NCBI RefSeq assembly: GCF_020905345.1
Contig: NZ_JAJJMO010000001.1
Span: 4,712,001 to 4,776,000, forward strand
DNA: 64,000 nt
Direction: 5' to 3'
Source of the DNA: Flavobacterium pisciphilum
GTDB taxonomy: Bacteria > Bacteroidota > Bacteroidia > Flavobacteriales > Flavobacteriaceae
The notes below the pieces were generated by a model. The model searched no databases. It was not told the DNA's origin and was given only the letters and a program-made list of their open reading frames with translations. A program made the translations under genes and the position numbers. Shown here piece after piece: positions 1-7,906 of the stretch. Positions within the stretch are counted from its first letter, which is position 1; each line of letters starts with the position of its first letter.

Positions 1-461
1 AAGGTGATTTTTCTAATGCGATTATCATTTTTACATCAAACATAGGTAGCCAATGGATTCAGGAGCAAATAGAAAGTGGGCATTTGCCAACTTCTAATCA
101 ATTGATAGATATTATGAGCACTCATTTCAGACCCGAGTTTTTAGGACGTTTGACAGAAGTTGTTCCGTTTGCTCCGATAAATATCGAAATTGCTAAAGCT
201 ATTTTTAAATTACATCTAAGTCGCTTACAAGTGCAATTAATAAGCATCAAGAATATTTCATTTGATTTGTCAGAAAGTGCTTTAGAGTATTTAACAAACA
301 AAGGATTCTCTAAAAAGTATGGAGCCAGACCTATCGCTGGAACAGTAAGAACGTATTTGAAAAAAACAATCTCAAAATTAATTATATCAGAAGCTATTCT
401 TGAGAATGAAACTATTGTTTTGGATATAAAAGAGGATGAGTTTATTTGGGAAAAGAAATAA
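1..461 (+). CDS. tssH: TssH (ClpV-like) AAA+ ATPase of T6SSiii, 3' part only
   Basis: This is the last 153 codons of a ClpB/ClpV-type ATPase; the gene enters from before the window, with its first full codon at position 3. The visible part runs from the Walker B-proximal strand and sensor-1 stretch (IIIFTSNIGS) through the FRPEFLGRL box of the second ATPase domain to the C-terminal small domain with GARPIAGTVR. In T6SS the ClpV ATPase disassembles the contracted TssB/TssC sheath in the cytoplasm. Its position directly before T6SSiii genes supports TssH rather than housekeeping ClpB. The N-terminal domains cannot be checked here. Confidence 0.85.
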   Translation, partial: GDFSNAIIIFTSNIGSQWIQEQIESGHLPTSNQLIDIMSTHFRPEFLGRLTEVVPFAPINIEIAKAIFKLHLSRLQVQLISIKNISFDLSESALEYLTNKGFSKKYGARPIAGTVRTYLKKTISKLIISEAILENETIVLDIKEDEFIWEKK

Positions 462-466
462 GTTAT
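452..466. repeat. 15-bp direct repeat, left copy at the tssH stop codon
   Basis: The 15 bases here cover the last codons and stop of tssH. They recur identically at 2932-2946, ending in the first bases of the tssG start codon. The two copies bracket the Hcp-protease/immunity cassette, as if tssG originally followed tssH directly and the cassette was inserted with duplication of the junction. Confidence 0.6.
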
Positions 467-589
467 AATGTTATTGAAGAATTATTACAAGGAATTTTTT
501 GTTTGACAATATTTAAAGTTGATGAAATAGAGTTAGCGATATTGGAAATAGGAAAATCAATCATTTTGTAAAGGATTAAGATAAAAACC

Positions 590-2125
590 ATGAGATCAGC
601 CAAATTATTCATTTTAGGAGAAGAACGAGAATTACTCTGGGTAGATACGAATTATTATCGTCATACGAGTGTTAATGGATCGCCTACAAGTGATGTAGAG
701 GGAGGAGTGCTTACTTTGGGTTTTGTAACACAAGAAAATGATGCGACTTTTTTGCATAATATGACAAAAGAGGTAAAAAAAGAGACTGAGAGAATGGAGG
801 CGGGAGAAATTCATTTTTATAGCAAAGGGGATGAGGATTTCCCTGTTCGAAAATACAAGTTTAGAGATGCTTATTTAACTTATTTTTCGGAAACATTTTA
901 TGCTTTTAGCTCAGAAAATATGCAAACAATTTTGACTATTTCACCTGCCATTCAGGATTATGGTTCCAACTTGGTAAAGCATTGGCAAGTCTCTCAGATT
1001 TCCCCAAGTGAGCAAGCACCTTACCAGCCAATTAAAGAAAAAGAGAAGAAAAAACAATTGGTTTTGACCTTCTATGCAGATAAGAAAGAAGTTCTAAATG
1101 GTGTTTTTGGTTTTGATAAGTTTGATAAAGACTTTAAAAAGATATGCATAAGCGATATTATAAAACTTGAAAACGAGTATAACCCCTTTATGATAGATAA
1201 CGAAAAATACTTTCCTGTTTGGGTAAGTATACGAAAAGGGCAAACTATAACACTAAAATTAGACACTTTAAAAAAAGAAAATTACAAAGAATTTAAAGAA
1301 ATAACATTTCAAAAAACAAGTGATTTTACTTTTGAACCAGTTAACTTAAAAGATGCGAAAGAAGTTAAAATAACTTGTAATAATAGCAATCCTGAAACAT
1401 TGCAATTAAAAATTGACGGTGATGGAGAAACGGTAGGTGCCATAAACTTTTTTTATCCAGAATCTAAAACCCTTGCCTTAGATTGGAGATTTGTAGAAGT
1501 TATGGGGAATGGTATGGATAAAAAGAAATTAAGTAAAATAATAACTGTTGAAAAATTAAATAAGTTTTTCAAAAAATCATTCAATCCGTTATTAATCGAT
1601 ATAAAAATAGAAAATAGTGAAACTAATATTGCAGATTTGACTCTTTTGAAAGATGAAATGGAGAAAACTACAGAAGTTATAGTATTTAATCAAGTTGAAA
1701 AGTATTATTATATAAACGATCTCCGAAAATCAACTTTTGTAGCTTATACACAAAGAGAAAATAAATCTTCAGAAACGGCACTTACGATGTATTTTATAAA
1801 CATGCGTTGTATAAAACCTTCTGAAGTAACTAAATCATTAAGTGGAGAAGCATTTAGTTTAATTGGTGGGTTCTCTCCTACAGGTACAGGTACTGCTTAT
1901 GGTGTATTAGATTCAGGTGATACCATCAAAGAGGAAAATATAATTCATGAATTACTACATGCCGTTGGTTTGCACCATACATTTGAAAAGGAATCCAAAC
2001 ATCAGTTTAAGTTTTCTAAAACGAATGATTATATGGATTATAATAACTCAAAAGAAGTTACTTATTATTGGCAATGGCAAATAGTACAAGACTGGATAAA
2101 AGCTAATTCTCAATTTACACGATAA
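590..2125 (+). CDS. Hcp (TssD) domain fused to a metzincin-type zinc metalloprotease; T6SS effector
   Basis: Residues 1 to about 135 match the stand-alone Hcp encoded at 11228, with the same VD..RHT, S...GG and F.DAYL..FSE pattern, so this end probably enters the tube or its lumen. A middle segment of about 300 residues has no recognised fold. The C-terminus has the zinc motif HELLHAVGLHH (H453, E454, H457, G460, H463), an exact HExxHxxGxxH metzincin signature, followed by M482 in NDYMDY as a Met-turn. There is no signal peptide, so it would be delivered by the T6SS and cleave a protein target in the rival's periplasm or cytoplasm. The next gene overlaps its stop by one base and is the likely immunity gene. 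The fusion and motifs are seen; target and secretion are inferred. Confidence 0.85.
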   Translation: MRSAKLFILGEERELLWVDTNYYRHTSVNGSPTSDVEGGVLTLGFVTQENDATFLHNMTKEVKKETERMEAGEIHFYSKGDEDFPVRKYKFRDAYLTYFSETFYAFSSENMQTILTISPAIQDYGSNLVKHWQVSQISPSEQAPYQPIKEKEKKKQLVLTFYADKKEVLNGVFGFDKFDKDFKKICISDIIKLENEYNPFMIDNEKYFPVWVSIRKGQTITLKLDTLKKENYKEFKEITFQKTSDFTFEPVNLKDAKEVKITCNNSNPETLQLKIDGDGETVGAINFFYPESKTLALDWRFVEVMGNGMDKKKLSKIITVEKLNKFFKKSFNPLLIDIKIENSETNIADLTLLKDEMEKTTEVIVFNQVEKYYYINDLRKSTFVAYTQRENKSSETALTMYFINMRCIKPSEVTKSLSGEAFSLIGGFSPTGTGTAYGVLDSGDTIKEENIIHELLHAVGLHHTFEKESKHQFKFSKTNDYMDYNNSKEVTYYWQWQIVQDWIKANSQFTR

Positions 2126-2823
2126 TGAAGAAGAAAATTTTAATAATTGTAGTTTTTTCTCTCTTTTTTATAGCGATGATAAAGGCTTACTCGCAAAAAA
2201 AAGAATGTTATCCGGATTCTATATTTACAATACATCAAGATGAAATGTTTTTAAATTTTGATAGTACCCAAAAAAGAAGAATTATTTTGTCGGATACAAA
2301 AGAGCTTAATAATTTCTATACTGTATTAGAATCGGGTGCTTTTAATATAAAATACTATAAGCAGAAAGAAATAGAGAAATGGTTGTTTTATACAATAGAA
2401 GGTAAATTAGAACACGTTAAATATGTATATGCCTATAATACTAATGTTAATTTATTCAAAGAATATTTTTTTGATGATAATGGAAATATTACAAAGACAG
2501 TTGACTATGAGAAAGGATTTAGTATTTGTTGGGAGGAAGCAATAGAAATATGCAAAAAACAAATCGGTGAAAAAAAATTAAAGAGATTGAATATAAAAAA
2601 TTTTTATTTATATCGAGTAGATGGTAGTAACCCATATAATCACCCTGGGGTAAAACCTTTATGGATTGTTTGGCCTCTTACTAATAAAGGGAATAACCAT
2701 GAAGACAGATATTTAAAAGGAAAGAATAATGGTAAGTTATCATATTGTGTTGATGGAGTGAGTGGTGAATTAATAAAAAAATTACCCGAATCGCTCGAGT
2801 ATATCTACATAACGATGGAGTAA
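2125..2823 (+). CDS. Exported protein, candidate immunity to the Hcp-metzincin effector
   Basis: A 232-aa protein with a clear N-terminal signal peptide (KKKILIIVVFSLFFIAMIKAYS, cut probably after AYS), so it should act in the periplasm. Its ATG shares the A of the preceding TAA stop, which implies translational coupling with the protease gene. Effector-immunity pairs are typically encoded this way, and a periplasmic inhibitor fits a periplasm-acting protease. I recognise no domain. The alternating aromatic/charged pattern (KYVYAYNTNVNLFKEYFFDDNG) suggests a beta-rich fold. Function is inferred from position only. Confidence 0.65.
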   Translation: MKKKILIIVVFSLFFIAMIKAYSQKKECYPDSIFTIHQDEMFLNFDSTQKRRIILSDTKELNNFYTVLESGAFNIKYYKQKEIEKWLFYTIEGKLEHVKYVYAYNTNVNLFKEYFFDDNGNITKTVDYEKGFSICWEEAIEICKKQIGEKKLKRLNIKNFYLYRVDGSNPYNHPGVKPLWIVWPLTNKGNNHEDRYLKGKNNGKLSYCVDGVSGELIKKLPESLEYIYITME

Positions 2824-2931
2824 TTGGTAGATTAATAAAATTGCCTCTGATTGCTCGAACATATTAAAATAACAAATCATAAAGATTGGATAATACATTA
2901 AGAAAATAGTCTTGATTGGGTATAAGAAGGT

Positions 2932-2946
2932 AAAGAAATAAGTTAT
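2932..2946. repeat. 15-bp direct repeat, right copy at the tssG start
   Basis: Identical to 452-466. The repeat ends with the AT of the tssG ATG start at 2945. It marks the right edge of the Hcp-protease/immunity cassette. Confidence 0.6.
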
Positions 2947-3850
2947 GGAACAAGATATTGCTGTTTTAAAACAACAGGTTAATTTTAATTTAAGAGGAGA
3001 AGTTCTGTACTATGAATTGCAAAACCTTCTGGAGGATGAAGCAGAAGTTTTTGTTAGACATAGAGGGCTTTCAAAAAGGAATAACTCTAGGGATGCTATT
3101 GACATTTCTTCAATGTTGTACCAAGAAGGGGCAAGACTTACTAAAGAAGCACTTGTTTTACATCTGGCGAAAAATAGCATTTATCATAATTTGCCAGAGT
3201 TGCTTTTTCATCCATTGTCAGTTAGTAACCCAACAATGTCTAATAAAGAGATTGTAGAGGCAGTAAAAGAAAATAAAGAAGTAGAAAATGAAGCTTTAGA
3301 TTTTTTTATGCCTTTTGACAATGAAATCTTTTCTGCCCATACAGATTCGACTATAAGAAGTCTCCACTTATTTAATGATAAAATAGATTTGTTTTTAAAG
3401 ATAGTCGATGAATTAGTGGCTATAGAATTTAAATTGTCTAACAATCAAAAAAAGAACTTATTCATTTATTTATGTGAGTCGGAAAAGTTAAAAGAAAATC
3501 TTCCTGAGCTAGAAAAAGCTTTAGAAATGCTGCTGGGGAATGTGGTAAAGTTAAAATACAAAAAACATGTCTTTACAGTATCTCCCTTTTTAAAGCTTAG
3601 TGATGGCATTTTAGGATATAATTTAGGTCTTTGTGGATCTGTTGAAAGTGAGGTAGATGATGTTGAAGTTGCTTTGTATTTTGAAGGAAATATCGATTAT
3701 TCGATTTTAGAACGCAAGATGACACTGACTCGCAAAGTATTAGAGTATTTTATTATTAGTAACAGGAAAATTGATATCGTATTTTTTAATAACTATCAAT
3801 TGGGAATAAAGTTAAACGAAAACTATTTAGGCATTAATACCATTTTATAA
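2945..3850 (+). CDS. tssG: TssG, T6SSiii baseplate subunit
   Basis: The 301-aa length and position fit the Bacteroidetes TssG, a wedge component of the T6SS baseplate that pairs with TssF in the cytoplasm. Visible features are the segment SIYHNLPELLFHPL near residue 80 and the C-terminal stretch SPFLKLSDGILGYNLGLCG near residue 220, which resembles the conserved end of TssG proteins. No membrane segment is present. It lies between tssH and tssN in the operon. The family assignment is from recall and synteny, since T6SSiii subunits diverge strongly from proteobacterial ones. Confidence 0.7.
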   Translation: MEQDIAVLKQQVNFNLRGEVLYYELQNLLEDEAEVFVRHRGLSKRNNSRDAIDISSMLYQEGARLTKEALVLHLAKNSIYHNLPELLFHPLSVSNPTMSNKEIVEAVKENKEVENEALDFFMPFDNEIFSAHTDSTIRSLHLFNDKIDLFLKIVDELVAIEFKLSNNQKKNLFIYLCESEKLKENLPELEKALEMLLGNVVKLKYKKHVFTVSPFLKLSDGILGYNLGLCGSVESEVDDVEVALYFEGNIDYSILERKMTLTRKVLEYFIISNRKIDIVFFNNYQLGIKLNENYLGINTIL

Positions 3851-3882
3851 TTTTTAAACAATAATAAAGAGAAAACCTTCAT

Positions 3883-4767
3883 ATGAATACAATACTACCA
3901 TTTTTTTTAAAATACCTATTAGCACCGCTTTTGATATTGATTATAACTCTAATAATGAGTCAATTTTCAAGTATAAAAATTAAAACAAAATCAGCGATAA
4001 TATTTGTTTTGTGCTTTTCACTTATAGCAGCTTTGCCTTGTTTATTTGCTTTTTTTAATAATGAGTTTATTTGGTTGGGCTTGCTGTTCTCCGTTTTTTA
4101 CTACTTAATTCTTGGAGTTGGATTATTATATTTTATGGACACTGCTATGTTTCAAAATATAGGAGTTCAAAATAGTGCACCAGCAAAATTATTCATGTTC
4201 TTAATTGTAGCAATTCTATCTTCTTGGATATATTATTTGGTATTTAATTATATCGCCATATCAAGTTATGCGCATATAAGCATGCTTAATATTCTATGGC
4301 TATTTGCACCAATATTTTTTGAAGAATCAAAGAAAAAATATTTACAGATTCCAGACGCATTTTATGAATATTGGAGAGTTGGGAAAGAGCGTAAAGATAT
4401 TGAGTATTGGGATAATATCGATAAGTTCCGTTTGATGCAGGTATCTATAAATATAAAGAAAAAAGTCAATTCTGATTTCTTTTCAAAGTTTGATGTAAAA
4501 ATTGCACAAGATGTTAATCTAGGTAATTGGTTTGATAAATTTATTGAAGATCAGAATTATAGATTTCCAAATGATGCTATAGAATCAAGTGCTGAGAACG
4601 AAGATACAGGTTGGATCTTTTATACAGCAAAATATTTCAGTTTCCCATTGTTTATTAGAAATCTGAGTCCACACCAGACTATTTCGGAGAGTAAATTAAA
4701 AAACAAACAAATCATTTTCGCAAAAAGAGTGGCTTTAAATAGACATGAAAATGAAATAGAGGAATAA
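3883..4767 (+). CDS. tssN: TssN, multi-pass inner-membrane protein of T6SSiii
   Basis: A 294-aa protein with about five hydrophobic segments in its first 145 residues (about 5-25, 35-58, 62-85, 103-125, 128-145), followed by a soluble C-terminal half that is probably cytoplasmic. TssN is one of the subtype iii-specific membrane proteins thought to replace the TssJLM complex of other T6SSs. It starts 33 bases after tssG and is followed by tssK, which is the usual neighbourhood. The topology is read from the sequence; the name follows the family and the locus. Confidence 0.75.
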   Translation: MNTILPFFLKYLLAPLLILIITLIMSQFSSIKIKTKSAIIFVLCFSLIAALPCLFAFFNNEFIWLGLLFSVFYYLILGVGLLYFMDTAMFQNIGVQNSAPAKLFMFLIVAILSSWIYYLVFNYIAISSYAHISMLNILWLFAPIFFEESKKKYLQIPDAFYEYWRVGKERKDIEYWDNIDKFRLMQVSINIKKKVNSDFFSKFDVKIAQDVNLGNWFDKFIEDQNYRFPNDAIESSAENEDTGWIFYTAKYFSFPLFIRNLSPHQTISESKLKNKQIIFAKRVALNRHENEIEE

Positions 4768-4856
4768 CTGAGACAAAGCATTTTTTTTAATCTCAGATCA
4801 ATTTTAAAATAGAAAAACGAACTAACTAATACTCGAATAAAACAATTTAAGCAATT

Positions 4857-5993
4857 ATGAAATCAAACATACACTTACCAATTAATTGGACTGATGGAGT
4901 AAAACTGACCAAAGACCATTTTATTAATAATTATTTCAATTTTATAACAATTGTTAGTGATTATAATAAAGTTCAGTTAAATGATTTTAATTATGGCTGT
5001 ATCCAAACAGCTGGAGGAAAATCGATAGACATTGACATAAAAATTGAAGGAGGCCAACTGGTTGCCTATTTGAAAAAATGTGAATTGATAGCCAAAAACG
5101 GGCATTTAATCTCTTTCAATCAAGATATTTACGGTACAAAACTTCCTGAAGTTAGTATTAATGCAAATGATTTAGATAGAAACTCTTTTGAACATTATTA
5201 TGTTATTGTTTCTATAAATCCTTACGATTTAATTCCTGTTGGCGTTCCAGATCCAGAGATAATTCCGCTGCATCACCCACATGCACTTCCAGAGATAAAA
5301 TTACATATTATCAATAAAAAAGAAGTAAATGATAATTTTTTAGAAGGCTATTTTTTAATTGTCAAAAAAATTGCATTTCAAAATGGGACATTCATTGAGG
5401 ATGATAAATATATAGCTCCAGTTGTAAAGACAAAAAACAATGAAATTCTAAAACAATTTCTGTCAAAAGTTAATAATGAATTATATCTGTTGAATGACTT
5501 TTCAATAAAAATTCATAAAAAAAATGTACAGAGTTCAACCAATAATAGGTTGGTGTCTAACACCTTTAGTTTATGTACTAAGATAATTGATTATTATGCA
5601 GAGCACTGCTTTTATCTTAAGAATATGGCTTCTGATGAATCTCCAGTACATATGTTTGATAAAATAATTGTTTTAGCAAATCATCTTCTTTCTACATTAA
5701 CTCTAATGGATGACAAAGAGAAAGAGGTTTTATTACAGTATTATTATGAATGGATTGATGTTAAACCATCAGAGTTGTTAAGTGTATTGTTTGAAGCAAA
5801 AAGTGCGGTTTATGACCACAATGATATTACACAAACGCTAGAAAAACTGAATCAGTTTCTAGGTGTTTTAAAACGCTTATGGCAAAAATTAAGTGAGTTA
5901 GAATACATTGGGGTTAGAAAAGAAAATATTGTAATTAGTGAAGAAACCAAGACATTACCGCAAAGAAGTAATACATGGTCAATACTAGATTAA
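4857..5993 (+). CDS. tssK: TssK, T6SSiii baseplate-membrane connector
   Basis: A 378-aa cytoplasmic protein opening with LPINWTDGVKLTKDHF, the characteristic start of TssK proteins (proteobacterial versions read W.EG..L.PQHFQ). The C-terminal half is helical with a PSELLSVLFEAKSAVYDHND stretch. TssK trimers link the baseplate wedges to the membrane complex. The gene sits between tssN and the small membrane subunits, 10 bases before tssO. At 378 residues it is shorter than the roughly 450 of proteobacterial homologues, as expected for subtype iii. Confidence 0.75.
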   Translation: MKSNIHLPINWTDGVKLTKDHFINNYFNFITIVSDYNKVQLNDFNYGCIQTAGGKSIDIDIKIEGGQLVAYLKKCELIAKNGHLISFNQDIYGTKLPEVSINANDLDRNSFEHYYVIVSINPYDLIPVGVPDPEIIPLHHPHALPEIKLHIINKKEVNDNFLEGYFLIVKKIAFQNGTFIEDDKYIAPVVKTKNNEILKQFLSKVNNELYLLNDFSIKIHKKNVQSSTNNRLVSNTFSLCTKIIDYYAEHCFYLKNMASDESPVHMFDKIIVLANHLLSTLTLMDDKEKEVLLQYYYEWIDVKPSELLSVLFEAKSAVYDHNDITQTLEKLNQFLGVLKRLWQKLSELEYIGVRKENIVISEETKTLPQRSNTWSILD

Positions 5994-6003
5994 AAATAGA
6001 ACG

Positions 6004-6495
6004 ATGAAACCACTTAATTACACTAAAATAAATACAGAAAAACGCAAGTTTTACATTACGTTTTTCATAACATTCGCTTTTATTTTTGGTTGCTTGTATG
6101 TAACATTAATAACTGCGAATAAAGGTGTTGCTGAATTGGAGCAAAAAAACAAATACTACAATGATATTGCAGTGAAACAAGGCGAGATGAATTTGCTTTT
6201 GGACGAAATATTAATTGAAATTAATGATTTAAGGTTTAAAGACAGGACACTAAATGAACGCAAAAATCTTCAATCTCTAATTAATGAAAAGAGATTTGCA
6301 ATCAATAATGAAATTCAAAAATCTAAAACGAATTTGACAAATTCTTTTGGACTATACGAAGAGTTTTTGGTTGAACTTCAACGGATACAGACTAAAATTG
6401 ATGTATTAAAAGAAGTTGAGACAGGTTACAATATAAATAAAGTTCAGCTAGAAAAGTGTATTGATAAACACAATCAGGAAAATAAAAAAAAATAA
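6004..6495 (+). CDS. tssO: TssO, one-TM membrane subunit of T6SSiii
   Basis: A 163-aa protein with a short cytoplasmic N-terminus, one membrane segment (about residues 17-37, FYITFFITFAFIFGCLYVTL) and a long charged coiled-coil region facing the periplasm. This build matches the TssO family specific to Bacteroidetes T6SS. It is directly followed by a second protein of the same build. Confidence 0.65.
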   Translation: MKPLNYTKINTEKRKFYITFFITFAFIFGCLYVTLITANKGVAELEQKNKYYNDIAVKQGEMNLLLDEILIEINDLRFKDRTLNERKNLQSLINEKRFAINNEIQKSKTNLTNSFGLYEEFLVELQRIQTKIDVLKEVETGYNINKVQLEKCIDKHNQENKKK

Positions 6496-6504
6496 TCCAT
6501 AATT

Positions 6505-6975
6505 ATGAAAAAGGCAATAGAATTGGATGAAACATATTGGAAAAAAATAAAATTCAATTTAATATTTATCATCAGTGCTTGTGTTATATATATCGGTGTT
6601 ACAAAGTTTTTATTAAAAACGCCCAATTTTAATAATACTGATATGCTCAATAGAATAAATGATTATGAAAAAATGCAGAAGATTAAAGGTGATTATGCTA
6701 ATAAATCGAAAGTAATTTTCAAGACAATTGATACTATAAAGTACGATATTAATCAAGTGCAACGAATTGATGAAGTAAAAAGAAATATATCAGAATACAA
6801 GCAATTGTATAAAGATAATGAGTTTCATTCGTCATACAATTTTTGCTTAATTGGCGGAAATTTATTGAACGTTTTTTTAGAAATAAATCTTGAAGAAAGT
6901 ACCGTCAAAAAAAACGATACCCTTATACAAAGAAGTCTTAACGAATGTAAAGCAAATTTTAAAAATGAACGTTAA
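6505..6975 (+). CDS. Second one-TM T6SSiii membrane protein (TssO-like, unnamed)
   Basis: A 156-aa protein with one membrane segment at about residues 18-36 and a helical periplasmic domain. Its layout parallels TssO (basic start, TM, charged helices), but the sequence is clearly different. It lacks a lipobox, so it does not look like the lipoprotein TssQ. It starts 9 bases after tssO and overlaps the true start of tssP by 11 bases, so it is translated with the membrane complex and is probably part of it. The name is left open. Confidence 0.6.
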   Translation: MKKAIELDETYWKKIKFNLIFIISACVIYIGVTKFLLKTPNFNNTDMLNRINDYEKMQKIKGDYANKSKVIFKTIDTIKYDINQVQRIDEVKRNISEYKQLYKDNEFHSSYNFCLIGGNLLNVFLEINLEESTVKKNDTLIQRSLNECKANFKNER

Positions 6976-7903
6976 AAATAAAACAGTAGTTATCCTTTTG
7001 CTTAGCATTGCGGTAATTTTAATTATAGTGGCATTACTATTTCCTTTTAATAAAAAGTTAAGCAATCTTGATTTTTCAATAGTAGATGCTAATGATAATC
7101 ATCAATATGAACAAAATGAGAAATTATCATTTAAAATCAATGATAGTACCTTAATATCTGACAAAAAAGCGGTTTGGTATTTTGGTAATGGAGATTCAAT
7201 TGTGAGTAAGAAGAATGTAGAATATACCTATGAAAAAGCAGGTAAGTATTTAATTACGCTAAGGATTGATAATAAATTTGATTTTTCAAAGCAAATTAAT
7301 ATTGTCAACGGGAGAGCGCTGACAGCAAAAGATTCTATTCCAAAAATATTCTGCGAGGAGTTTGGCTATGTAGGAGAAGAGATTGTATTTACTGGATATT
7401 CTCCAAGCTCTAATAACTGGTATTGGGAATTTGGTGAAACAGGTACTATTGATTCTTATGAAAAACAAGCTATTTATGTTTTTAATAAACCAGGTATCTA
7501 TACCGTAAAATTAGAAACGGATAAAACTAGATATCCAATTACAAGAGAAATAGAAATTTTTCAATTGTATGAACCATTTAAAGAACCAGAAGTTGTAGAC
7601 TCTTCAAGTATTGTATTAAACGATATAAAAAAACGACTGCAAATTATTGCTAATCTAAGTGCAAGAGATACCAGAACGTATAAAGATCAGGTTAATTACA
7701 TAAAGAATAAGTATATATGTAGTAATGATTTGTCAAATGTTGTAGTGGTGATTAACGAAGAAAAATACAATGATTTCTTAAGTTACTGCCAAGGACTTCA
7801 TTATTTGGATGGAAATGCTACGATAATTCAAGAAGTAAAATTAGATACAATTAAATGCTTTAAGCAAATAAATATTACACAAAAAACTAAAAAAACAAAG
7901 TAA
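6965..7903 (+). CDS. tssP: TssP, PKD-domain membrane protein of T6SSiii
   Basis: I take the ATG at 6965 (MNVKNKTVVILL), which puts the single membrane segment at residues 6-24; the open frame extends to 6890 but that part overlaps the upstream gene. The periplasmic part holds two PKD-like beta domains: one around FGNGDSIVSKKNVEYTYEKAG and a second around YWEFGETGTIDSY with VFNKPGIYTVKLE. A C-terminal domain of about 100 residues follows. PKD domains normally bind protein or glycan, so the protein may contact peptidoglycan or the outer part of the envelope complex. It is followed three bases later by tssR. Confidence 0.75.
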   Translation: MNVKNKTVVILLLSIAVILIIVALLFPFNKKLSNLDFSIVDANDNHQYEQNEKLSFKINDSTLISDKKAVWYFGNGDSIVSKKNVEYTYEKAGKYLITLRIDNKFDFSKQINIVNGRALTAKDSIPKIFCEEFGYVGEEIVFTGYSPSSNNWYWEFGETGTIDSYEKQAIYVFNKPGIYTVKLETDKTRYPITREIEIFQLYEPFKEPEVVDSSSIVLNDIKKRLQIIANLSARDTRTYKDQVNYIKNKYICSNDLSNVVVVINEEKYNDFLSYCQGLHYLDGNATIIQEVKLDTIKCFKQINITQKTKKTK

Positions 7904-7906
7904 TAT

